Positions 53,279 through 60,829 of a DNA stretch of 64,000 nt are shown in pieces. The translations under genes and the position numbers were made by a program. The stretch is from NCBI RefSeq assembly GCF_000711975.1, contig NZ_JONT01000012.1, positions 1 to 64,000 on the forward strand. Direction: 5' to 3'. Within the stretch, counting starts at the first letter, position 1. Each line of letters opens with the position of its first letter. Under the pieces are notes generated by a model. It saw only the letters and a program-made list of their open reading frames with translations, was not told the origin of the DNA and searched no databases. The stretch comes from Desulfofalx alkaliphila DSM 12257 (lineage in GTDB: Bacteria > Bacillota > Desulfotomaculia > Desulfotomaculales > Desulfohalotomaculaceae).

Positions 53279-54403
53279 ATGTCATTGTATCCCATTTGGG
53301 CGGAAGTGAATTTAGCGGCAATTGCTCATAACATAGGTGAAGTGTGTAGAGTGATCAAGCCCGGTACCAAGGTGATGGTGGCTGTTAAGGCAAACGGCTA
53401 CGGCCATGGGGCGGTGGAAGTGGCGAAAACTGCCCTGCGCAGTGGGGCAGACAGCCTTGCGGTGGCCCGGGTCAATGAGGCACTGGAACTGCGCAGCCAT
53501 GATATTGACTGCCCGATACTGGTATTGGGCTACATTCCGTCGGAACAATACCCGGAAGTAATTAATCATAATATTACCCCAACCCTGTATTCCGTTGAAT
53601 CTGCACAAAAACTAAACCAAATTGCCCTGCAAGAGGGGCAAAGGGTGAAGGTGCATATTAAAGTTGACACCGGTATGGCCCGGTTAGGGTTTATTCCGGA
53701 GGAGGAAACTGTAAAAGAAATAAAGCAGTTGCTTGAGCTGCCAATGTTACAGGCTGAAGGTATATATACACACTTTGCCGATGCTGACAACAATGATAAA
53801 AGTTATACCCATATGCAGTTTGCCAGGTTTATGGACTTTTTAGACCGGCTGCATGGGGAGGGAATAGACTTTGAAATTCGCCATGCAGCCAACAGTGCAG
53901 CCATAATAGATCTTCCGGAAACGCACCTGGATATGGTACGCCCGGGAATAATGGTCTATGGTCTTTACCCCTCCCCCCATGTTAACACAGACAGGGTAAA
54001 ACTAAGACCGGCCATGACCTTAAAAACAAGGGTCGGGCATGTTAAGGAAGTGGATGCGGGCACCTTTGTCAGTTATGGGTGCAGCTACTGCACGCCACAT
54101 AAAACCACACTTGCAACGCTGCCGGTGGGTTATGCCGACGGCTTCACCAGAATGCTAACAAAGGGTGAGGTCTTAATCCATGGGGTGCGGGCGCCGGTGG
54201 TGGGCACCATTTGCATGGATCAGTGCATGGTTGATGTGGGCCACATAAAGGGTGTAAAACCCGGCGATGAGGTGGCGGTGTTTGGCGGTGAACAAAGGGA
54301 TGCCATTCCGGTGGAAGAAGTGGCTAATAAACTTGGCACCATCAATTATGAAGTAATATGCATGGTGACGGCCCGGGTACCGCGGCTGTATATACACGCC
54401 TAA
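53279..54403 (+). CDS. alr: Alanine racemase
   Basis: This 374-residue PLP-dependent alanine racemase supplies D-alanine for peptidoglycan. The PLP lysine is in VAVKANGYGHGAVEVA (about residue 39) and the opposing catalytic tyrosine in SYGCSYCTPHKTTLATLPVG (near 265). KVDTGMARLGF and GTICMDQCMVDVG are also conserved. It is the third gene of the operon, 16 bp after nnrDE, with AGGAGACTGATCT before the ATG. Confidence 0.95.
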   Translation: MSLYPIWAEVNLAAIAHNIGEVCRVIKPGTKVMVAVKANGYGHGAVEVAKTALRSGADSLAVARVNEALELRSHDIDCPILVLGYIPSEQYPEVINHNITPTLYSVESAQKLNQIALQEGQRVKVHIKVDTGMARLGFIPEEETVKEIKQLLELPMLQAEGIYTHFADADNNDKSYTHMQFARFMDFLDRLHGEGIDFEIRHAANSAAIIDLPETHLDMVRPGIMVYGLYPSPHVNTDRVKLRPAMTLKTRVGHVKEVDAGTFVSYGCSYCTPHKTTLATLPVGYADGFTRMLTKGEVLIHGVRAPVVGTICMDQCMVDVGHIKGVKPGDEVAVFGGEQRDAIPVEEVANKLGTINYEVICMVTARVPRLYIHA

Positions 54404-54414
54404 GGGGTGATATA

Positions 54415-54654
54415 ATGGCCCGACGGCCAATGGCGGCGGGGATTTCGGTATGCCCGTTCAGGAATACTGGCACTGCTAAAATGATGGCGGTAAATGGTAG
54501 AAGGATTGCGGGATGTGAAACATATAACTATCATCATTTGTCAACTTGCAGCGAAATAACCAGAAATACTGGGAGAGATAAGGAACTTTACCACTCAAAA
54601 AGAAGGCTTATAATAAAATCTTTTAAAAAAACACCCCCACTATCATTCACATGA
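54415..54654 (+). CDS. Doubtful small open frame after alr
   Basis: A 79-codon frame begins with ATG at 54415 behind a good AAGGGGTGA (54402-54410), so ribosomes could enter here. The product is basic (MARRPMAAGISVCPFRNTGT) with no recognisable domain. The composition looks like non-coding sequence, and the frame ends in the regulatory region of the next gene. It may be a degraded gene. In related genomes alr is often followed by an antitoxin gene, which is missing here. Confidence 0.25.
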   Translation: MARRPMAAGISVCPFRNTGTAKMMAVNGRRIAGCETYNYHHLSTCSEITRNTGRDKELYHSKRRLIIKSFKKTPPLSFT

Positions 54655-54670
54655 CAGCATTTTTGTCATG
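54650..54670. promoter_or_regulatory. CATGACA/TGTCATG dyad upstream of the YeiH-type gene
   Basis: CATGACA (54650-54656) and TGTCATG (54664-54670) form a 7-bp inverted repeat with a 7-base spacer, too short a stem and too long a loop for a good terminator. The half-site GTGATGACA recurs at about 54719-54727. It may be an operator. The rest of 54671-54921 is AT-rich, includes a TATAAT near 54848, and holds no gene. Confidence 0.4.
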
Positions 54671-54921
54671 GCTGTACTAAAATTTACATAGGTCATGCAA
54701 AGCTATTAATTTTGTCGCAGTGATGACAAATATTAATGGGCAGGCAGTAGAATAGTTTTACATAGGGAAAGTTGCAACTAATATTAATCCCTAATACCAT
54801 AGAATTGAGGTGATAGGTGGATTAAAGACTTAATTACATTAGTATATTATAATAAAATCTTAGTTTTTTAGTTTTTTGCTTGTCTTGATTATTACTTACT
54901 TAAGAATGTGGGGTGTTTATT

Positions 54922-55992
54922 TTGGGTCAGACACAACTAGCCAAACAACAAACTAGCTTGGTAGATACCGTCATTAAATCTATACCCGGACTAATTTTAG
55001 TGGCCCTGGTGGGTTACGGGGCAGTTCAAGCAGACGGCTGGATGTCAGCCAACGCCAAATCCGTTAAAAGTGCCTTGAGCTTGAACTACGTTTTCATAGC
55101 TATCCTTGCCGGTATGCTAATTAGAAATACTGTGGGTGTGCCCACTGTATTTGAACCCGGTTTAAAATACTCAACAATTTTTACCAAAACCGGTATCGTA
55201 ATTATGGGTACTAAATACACTTGGGCCAGCTTGGTTCAGGTGGGTGCCGTAAGTATGGTTTTCATCGCAGTATTTTTATTCGGTACAGTATGGGTATTAT
55301 TCAAGTTTATGCCTAAGTTTAAGCTGTCTGATAAATTGGGCGGCTGTTTAGCAGCAGGTTTTTCAATTTGTGGTGTTTCTGCCACCGTTGCCACCGGTCC
55401 TGCCATTCGGGCCAAGGGGCAAGAAATGGCTTACGCCATTGCAGCTATCTTAATCTTTGGTTTGGGAATGCTGTTTATACTGCCACCCATTGGTAAATTA
55501 ATCGGTTTAACAGATGTGGAATTTGGTGCCTGGGCCGGTGTGGCCATTGTAAACTCCGCTCAGGTGTTGGCAGCAGGTTTTGCCTTTGGTGAAGAGGCCG
55601 GTTTAGTGGCCGGTATCTATAACATGGGTAGGGTCGTTCTGTTACCCCTGGTTGTACTATATATTGTAATGCACGTATTGGGTCGTGAGTCCAAAGAAGC
55701 CGGTGAAATCAATAAAACCCAGTTTGTTATGGATAAGTTTCCCGTGTTTGTGTTGGCGTTCTTAGCTCTAATGGCGCTGAACACTGCCGGTGCATTTAGC
55801 CCTGAGGAACTTAAAACTGCATCTAAGCTTATGGATTACGCCTTTACACTGGGCTTTGCCAGTATTGGTTTAACCACCCGGTTTAGTGATATGAAGGCCG
55901 CAGGTAAAGACGGTTTGATTCTCGGCTTCATGGTAGCTTTAATTAAAGCTGTTCTTGCCCTGGCGGTTATCAAACTGATTTTACCCCTATAA
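54922..55992 (+). CDS. YeiH/UPF0324 family membrane transporter (putative sulfate exporter)
   Basis: This 356-residue polytopic membrane protein has about 10 helices. It matches the UPF0324/YeiH (TIGR00698) family: NYVFIAILAGMLIRNTVGVP, LKYSTIFTKTGIVIMGTKYT, CLAAGFSICGVSATVATGPA, FTLGFASIGLTTRFSDMKAA. Members are called putative sulfate exporters without direct proof in most cases. TTG 54922 follows GTGGGGTG. A 55-residue membrane protein gene is 27 bp downstream and probably co-translated. Confidence 0.87.
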   Translation: MGQTQLAKQQTSLVDTVIKSIPGLILVALVGYGAVQADGWMSANAKSVKSALSLNYVFIAILAGMLIRNTVGVPTVFEPGLKYSTIFTKTGIVIMGTKYTWASLVQVGAVSMVFIAVFLFGTVWVLFKFMPKFKLSDKLGGCLAAGFSICGVSATVATGPAIRAKGQEMAYAIAAILIFGLGMLFILPPIGKLIGLTDVEFGAWAGVAIVNSAQVLAAGFAFGEEAGLVAGIYNMGRVVLLPLVVLYIVMHVLGRESKEAGEINKTQFVMDKFPVFVLAFLALMALNTAGAFSPEELKTASKLMDYAFTLGFASIGLTTRFSDMKAAGKDGLILGFMVALIKAVLALAVIKLILPL

Positions 55993-56019
55993 TGATTAGC
56001 TGAGCAGGAGGTGCCATTG

Positions 56020-56187
56020 ATGACTGAAGAGAAAAAAAATGCTACCGTTGTAAATAACAGTGTAGATGAAGATAACAAAAAGGCTCTCGAAGAAGCTAGG
56101 GCAGCGGACAGAAAGGTGCGCAGACAGGATTATGCGGTAATAATTTTGGGCTGTTCGCTGGTTTTACTGGCTAAGCTTTTCTCATAA
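56020..56187 (+). CDS. 55-residue tail-anchored membrane protein, partner of the YeiH-type transporter
   Basis: A short frame with a perfect AGGAGGTG (56006-56013) 6 bp before its ATG encodes a charged, coiled-coil-like N-terminus (DEDNKKALEEARAADRKVRR) and one C-terminal membrane helix (YAVIILGCSLVLLAKLF). It starts 27 bp after the transporter gene. The strong ribosome binding site and sensible topology indicate a real gene. It is probably an accessory or regulatory subunit. Confidence 0.78.
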   Translation: MTEEKKNATVVNNSVDEDNKKALEEARAADRKVRRQDYAVIILGCSLVLLAKLFS

Positions 56188-56215
56188 GTATAAAATGTAG
56201 GTTACCGGGAGAAAC

Positions 56216-56251
56216 AAATGGCAGGTAGAAGTTGAGCTTCGCCTGCCATTT
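56216..56251 (+). terminator. Hairpin after the transporter operon
   Basis: AAATGGCAGG (56216-56225) pairs exactly with CCTGCCATTT (56242-56251), with an inner GAAG/CTTC helix. The tail is GTATATC then ATTTTT, so it is a likely but not ideal terminator. Confidence 0.65.
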
Positions 56252-56294
56252 GTATATCAATTTTTGACACTTGCTGATAACGGAGGATAAAGCC

Positions 56295-56744
56295 ATGTAT
56301 AAAAATATATTGCTGGCCATGCATGGGGAAGAGGTTAACTTTGATCAGCTTATTAAACAAACCTTGTATTTGGTGGAAAGGTCCCAATGCAAGATTACCT
56401 TGCTCAATGTTATAGAAACCAATTTAATTCACTACGGGGAGGTGGATACGCTTCTCACTGCCACTGCAAAACAGCGGTTTATTGACTACATAAATGAAAT
56501 TGGTAGGGAACAATCCCAAAAGGTGCTGCAAGCCTTTACAGAGTCAGCCTCCCAGAAAGGCATTCAGTTCAATTGGAAAACCAGAGAGGGCAAGCCCGCC
56601 GATGAAATAATAAAAGAATTAAAGGAGAACAACTATGATCTTGTGGTGTTAGGCACTAAAGAACCCGGCCCGGGAAATACCTCCAGCCGGGTAAAGGAAA
56701 GACTGGCCAAAGATCACCTCTGCACAGTATTAATGGTAAAATAG
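56295..56744 (+). CDS. Universal stress protein (UspA family)
   Basis: This 149-residue single UspA domain shows MYKNILLAMHGEEVNFDQLI at the start, YDLVVLGTKEPGPGNTSSRV with a nucleotide-binding-type GTKxxGxxxxS motif, and a terminal HLCTVLMVK. ATG 56295 is chosen because CGGAGGA is 9 bp upstream. It follows the transporter operon after a hairpin. An open frame encoding a strongly basic tail continues past the stop in the -1 frame. Confidence 0.9.
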   Translation: MYKNILLAMHGEEVNFDQLIKQTLYLVERSQCKITLLNVIETNLIHYGEVDTLLTATAKQRFIDYINEIGREQSQKVLQAFTESASQKGIQFNWKTREGKPADEIIKELKENNYDLVVLGTKEPGPGNTSSRVKERLAKDHLCTVLMVK

Positions 56745-56895
56745 ATGATAAATCAAAGAGACGACGCAGTTCCAGCAAAAGGGCCATGGCAAGGAGGGTT
56801 TTAAAAAGAGCAAGGAGAAGTAAGTAAAAAGCCAGATCTTTTTCTGCCCAATGGACAATATAATAAATATAGAATAGTTATGTGAGGTGCTTTCG

Positions 56896-57378
56896 TTGAA
56901 CGGCAGACCCCAAATACATATTGAGACACCAAAGGAAGAAAAGGATAAATTAATTAAATGGTACGGCTGGATTACCATTTTAGTAATATGTATTACGCCC
57001 CTTGTGCTGGTGTTTTTACCTTTATTGATGTTAAATACCAGCAAAATCAATAAAATGTTAAAAGAATCCCGGGTGCCGGAAGTTGACTGGCTGTCTGGCA
57101 GGGCACAAGAGGTAAACTTTGGATTAAAAAATGAAGACGGTGTAGATTCAGTGCAGGGTGAAATAATTGTGCAGGATGAAGAAGGACAATTGATAAAATG
57201 TACCTTTCTAAAGTATGTGGGTAAAGATACTAAAATACTGCCGGAGATCAAAGAATCCAACCTATTGGAAATAACTGGAAAAATGGACAAAGAAGACAAG
57301 GTCTTTTTAATTAGAAATGTCAGAGTTGTAGAAACGGAAAAAGTATACACCACAGAACCGGTCTTATCAGTTTATTAA
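56896..57378 (+). CDS. Hypothetical membrane-anchored protein, 160 residues
   Basis: This protein has one or two N-terminal membrane helices (WITILVICITPLVLVFLPLL, about residues 25-44) followed by a soluble beta-rich domain that looks OB-fold-like (EVNFGLKNEDGVDSVQGEII, then LLEITGKMDKEDKVFLIRNV). I recognise no named family. TTG 56896 is chosen because GAGGTG (56884-56889) is 6 bp upstream. A strong terminator follows. Confidence 0.7.
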   Translation: MNGRPQIHIETPKEEKDKLIKWYGWITILVICITPLVLVFLPLLMLNTSKINKMLKESRVPEVDWLSGRAQEVNFGLKNEDGVDSVQGEIIVQDEEGQLIKCTFLKYVGKDTKILPEIKESNLLEITGKMDKEDKVFLIRNVRVVETEKVYTTEPVLSVY

Positions 57379-57427
57379 AAACCAACTAGTTGCAGGCAGC
57401 TGCCCAACTAGGTTGGTTTTTGTTTTT
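57377..57427 (+). terminator. Terminator after the 160-residue gene
   Basis: AAAACCAACTAGTTG pairs with CAACTAGGTTGGTTTT (one bulged base) over an inner GCAG/CTGC helix, followed by TGTTTTT. Confidence 0.87.
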
Positions 57428-57503
57428 AAAGCAAGGCTGTCAGAGGCTTTGCTCTCCTATATGGCTGGGATTTAGGAATAGGTTGTAAACGGGGGAGGTT
57501 ATT

Positions 57504-58043
57504 TTGAAAGGTGTATTTAGAACATCGGTTGATAAAGCAGACTTTAAATACACACTCATAATTATAACGGCTCTACTGTTTTTTGTGGGAGCAGTGTATT
57601 TAAGTACCAATGTAATGGTGGAAAATAGGTATCAAAAAGCCGTGGCTAGGCTAAAGGAAGAAAAATGGGAAGAGGCAGCATTAATTTTAAGCCACATGCC
57701 CAACCATAAGGACGGAGAAATACTAAAAAGATATGCCCTGGCAAGGGATGAAATGGAATTTAAAAGCCAACCTGAGCTTGTTGAAACGGGCTATGTCACC
57801 GTGCTAAGACTTCTATATGAAATCCCGGATCACTATCAGGGGGACTTCAAAGAAGACATAGACAGACTAAAAGTGCTGGTATTGGCAAAGAGGGAGCAGG
57901 CCATTAAAGAAGGGGCCGTTCAACCCCACTTTTTATATTTCGATGATAGCTCTGTGCAAAAGGTGTATGCTGTTCGCCTTGGAGATAAAGATTTATTCTA
58001 TGAGAGAAGTTACCTTGTACCCAACTTTGAAGTGCTTGACTAA
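57504..58043 (+). CDS. Hypothetical membrane-anchored helical-repeat protein
   Basis: This 179-residue protein has one membrane helix (YTLIIITALLFFVGAVYLST, about residues 15-34) and then a helical region resembling tetratricopeptide-like repeats (RYQKAVARLKEEKWEEAALI, then HMPNHKDGEILKRYALARDE). The TTG start follows a GGGGGAGG site. I cannot assign a family. It is a single-gene unit between a terminator and a promoter. Confidence 0.68.
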   Translation: MKGVFRTSVDKADFKYTLIIITALLFFVGAVYLSTNVMVENRYQKAVARLKEEKWEEAALILSHMPNHKDGEILKRYALARDEMEFKSQPELVETGYVTVLRLLYEIPDHYQGDFKEDIDRLKVLVLAKREQAIKEGAVQPHFLYFDDSSVQKVYAVRLGDKDLFYERSYLVPNFEVLD

Positions 58044-58170
58044 GGGCATATCCGGCCCTATTCCTTTGGCTTTGTCACCGTCTGTCTATTGCAGTAATTG
58101 CTTGGCTTGAGACTAACTTCACTGGAGCAGTGCTACACCGGCTGTATAAACTGTTTTCCCTTGGTTTATG

Positions 58171-58200
58171 TTGACAGACAAGGGCAGTTAAGTTTATTAT
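58171..58200 (+). promoter_or_regulatory. sigmaA promoter of the second metallophosphoesterase gene
   Basis: Consensus TTGACA (58171-58176) and TATTAT (58195-58200) are 18 bp apart, 28 bp before the GTG start. Confidence 0.75.
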
Positions 58201-58228
58201 TAACTAAAATTTCCGGGGGGCTGCTGCA

Positions 58229-58966
58229 GTGAAACTATTTGCCATTAGTGACGTGCATTTATCCTTTGATGCTCCAGTGGACCCTAATAATTGGGATGCT
58301 GTGACGGCCTATAAGCCGATGGATGAATGCAGCATAGAGTGGAAAGAACACTATAAAGAATTATATTATAACTGGTGTGATATGGTGGGCGATGAAGACG
58401 TGGTACTGATGCCCGGTGATATATCCTGGGCCACTAAGTTGAACCAAACGGTACATGATATGAATTATTTAGGGATGCTGCCGGGACTGATTATTGCTGT
58501 GCCCGGAAATCACGATTATTGGTGGCAAAGTCTCACTAAAGTACGTGCAGCACTGCCCGCCAACATGCAGGTTATTCAAAACGACCACATTATTTTAGAC
58601 AACATTGCCATATGCGGCACCAGGGGGTGGGTGTGCCCCAATAACGGCGGTGGCTTCACTGAACATGACGAGAAGATTTATAAACGGGAAATCATTAGAC
58701 TGGAAAACTCGCTGAGCAGTGTAAAACAGCCAGTGGAAGAAATAATAGTGCTGATGCACTATATGCCCACCAACGAAAAGCATGAACGGTCAGGATTTAT
58801 CGAAGTGCTGGAAAAATACAAGGTCAGCACTGTATTGTACGGCCATCTACATTCCCGCGCTCAAAGGTATCGTTTGCCGGACACCGCCTGGGGAATTAAT
58901 TTTCACCTTGTAAGTGCGGATTATGTTAAGTTTACACCGGTGCTGATTCGAGATACAAATCTTTAA
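58229..58966 (+). CDS. Metallophosphoesterase (calcineurin-like)
   Basis: This 245-residue phosphoesterase has all metal motifs: AISDVHLSF (D-x-H, about residues 5-13), LMPGDISWAT (about 62), VPGNHDYWW (about 94), LMHYMP (about 175) and YGHLHSRA (about 205). The GDISWA and NHDYWW stretches are typical of a Firmicutes subfamily of unknown substrate. Unlike the 36584 gene, the first histidine ligand is present. It is monocistronic from its own promoter. Confidence 0.92.
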   Translation: MKLFAISDVHLSFDAPVDPNNWDAVTAYKPMDECSIEWKEHYKELYYNWCDMVGDEDVVLMPGDISWATKLNQTVHDMNYLGMLPGLIIAVPGNHDYWWQSLTKVRAALPANMQVIQNDHIILDNIAICGTRGWVCPNNGGGFTEHDEKIYKREIIRLENSLSSVKQPVEEIIVLMHYMPTNEKHERSGFIEVLEKYKVSTVLYGHLHSRAQRYRLPDTAWGINFHLVSADYVKFTPVLIRDTNL

Positions 58967-59044
58967 ATATATAATGCCCCGGCAGAGGCAGTGGGCAAAT
59001 GTTGCCCTTTGGCAGTTATGGAGGCGGTGTTGTATAATAAATAG

Positions 59045-59299
59045 ATGAAAAAGAAGTGGTATTATGTTTACATACTACGTTGCTGCGACAATTCACTTTA
59101 CACCGGGTACACCGTAGATATTGAGCATCGACTGCGGGAACACAATGAGGGTCGGGGCAGTAAATATGTACGCTCGCGGCTGCCTGCAGTATTGGTGTAT
59201 TATGAAATTTATCCCAGTAAAGAATCGGCCATGGCCAGGGAAGTGGAGTTAAAAAAACTCCCCCGAAAAAAGAAACTGCAGTTAATAAGGCAGTATTAA
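59045..59299 (+). CDS. GIY-YIG nuclease family protein (UPF0213/YhbQ-like)
   Basis: This 84-residue stand-alone GIY-YIG domain shows YYVYILRCCDNSLYTGYTVD at the N-terminus with the catalytic tyrosines and HRLREHNEGRGSKYV with the conserved arginine. The C-terminus has EVELKKLPRKKKLQLI. Such short proteins cut DNA or have repair roles that are poorly defined. It lies 26 bp before thrC and may share its transcript. Confidence 0.92.
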   Translation: MKKKWYYVYILRCCDNSLYTGYTVDIEHRLREHNEGRGSKYVRSRLPAVLVYYEIYPSKESAMAREVELKKLPRKKKLQLIRQY

Positions 59300-59324
59300 T
59301 TACGGATTTGGAGGACTATTTAAC

Positions 59325-60827
59325 ATGCATTACATAAGCACTAGGGGACAAACCGAGCCGGTGGTTTCAGCACAGGCAATAAAGCAGGGCATTGCGCCCG
59401 ATGGGGGCTTATTTGTACCGGAGCGCAAGGTGTCAGTGGACCTTAACCAACTGCATAAAATGGTGGGTGCCGGCTATGCAGAGGTGGCTGAGCAAATTCT
59501 ATCTCTCTACCTTGTGGACTATACCCCCGAAGAAGTGGCCCAATGTGTACAGGGTGCTTACGGGGAAGGAAAATTTGATCACCGGGACATAGCACCGGTT
59601 TACTCGCTCAATGAAAACCTGCATGTGTTGGAGCTGTGGCATGGGCCTACCTGTGCCTTTAAGGATATGGCACTACAGATACTACCCCATTTGTTAACTA
59701 AGGCTGCCCAGAAAACCGGAGAAAAGGACGAAATAGTAATCTTGGTGGCCACCTCCGGAGATACCGGGAAAGCGGCATTGGAGGGTTTTAAAGATGTGCC
59801 GGGAACAAAAATAATTGTTTTCTTCCCCCAAGAAGGTGTCAGCCAGGTGCAGCGGCTGCAAATGATCACCCAGGCCGGCAATAATGTCTGGGTGGTGGCG
59901 GTGCAGGGCAACTTTGATGATGCCCAAAGCGGTGTAAAACAAGTATTTGGTGACCTTGAATTTAACCAAAGGCTGGCCCAAAGGCACTATAAACTGTCAT
60001 CGGCCAACTCCATTAATTGGGGACGCTTAGTGCCCCAGGTGGTATACTACTTTTCTTCATACCTAAAACTGGTGGAGAAAAAACAGTTGGCAATGGGCGA
60101 ACCCGTCAACTTTGTGGTGCCCACCGGCAACTTTGGCAACATTCTCGCGGGCTACTACGCCAGGCAAATGGGTTTACCGGTAAAACGATTAATTTGTGCC
60201 GCCAATGCCAACAATGTACTTACCCACTTTATTGGCACCGGGATATATGACCGTAACAGGGAATTTTTAAAAACAATATCCCCCTCCATGGACATATTAA
60301 TTTCCAGCAATTTAGAAAGGCTGCTGTTTGAACTTACAGACGGTGACGGGGCCCAGGTGCGCAAGTGGATGGGGCAATTAAAAGATACAGGTAAATATCA
60401 GGTGGATGACATTACCAAACAAAGGGTGCAAGACATTTTCTGGTCTGCACACGCATCCGACAGGGATACCTTAGAAACAATTGCAGAGGTTTGGCACCGC
60501 CATAACTACCTGGTGGATACTCACACCGCAGTGGCTTTTAGGGTCTACAATGATTATAAAGAGCAAACGGGCGATACCACAAAAACCGTCATTGCCTCCA
60601 CTGCCAGCCCCTTTAAGTTTAACACCAGTGTTGCGGAGGCGGTTTTGGGTAAAGAGAAGGTGATTGATAAAAGTGAGTTTGCCTTGCTTGATGCCCTGTC
60701 CAAGCATACCGGCTGGCAAATTCCTGCGGGATTAAGGAACTTAGACCAAAAAGAAATACTGCACAAAAAAATAACGGCCAAAGACGGCATTGGTACCGCT
60801 GTGGCCGATATTCTAGAGGCAGATTAA
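59325..60827 (+). CDS. thrC: Threonine synthase
   Basis: This 500-residue PLP enzyme makes threonine from O-phosphohomoserine. It is of the longer class: N-terminal YISTRGQTEPVVSAQAIKQG, the PLP lysine in HGPTCAFKDMALQILP (about residue 113), VATSGDTGKAALEGF and PTGNFGNILAGYYARQMG. GGAGGAC precedes the ATG. Its stop lies 2 bp from the stop of the convergent hydrogenase-like gene, with no room for a terminator between them. Confidence 0.95.
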   Translation: MHYISTRGQTEPVVSAQAIKQGIAPDGGLFVPERKVSVDLNQLHKMVGAGYAEVAEQILSLYLVDYTPEEVAQCVQGAYGEGKFDHRDIAPVYSLNENLHVLELWHGPTCAFKDMALQILPHLLTKAAQKTGEKDEIVILVATSGDTGKAALEGFKDVPGTKIIVFFPQEGVSQVQRLQMITQAGNNVWVVAVQGNFDDAQSGVKQVFGDLEFNQRLAQRHYKLSSANSINWGRLVPQVVYYFSSYLKLVEKKQLAMGEPVNFVVPTGNFGNILAGYYARQMGLPVKRLICAANANNVLTHFIGTGIYDRNREFLKTISPSMDILISSNLERLLFELTDGDGAQVRKWMGQLKDTGKYQVDDITKQRVQDIFWSAHASDRDTLETIAEVWHRHNYLVDTHTAVAFRVYNDYKEQTGDTTKTVIASTASPFKFNTSVAEAVLGKEKVIDKSEFALLDALSKHTGWQIPAGLRNLDQKEILHKKITAKDGIGTAVADILEAD

Positions 60828-60829
60828 AA

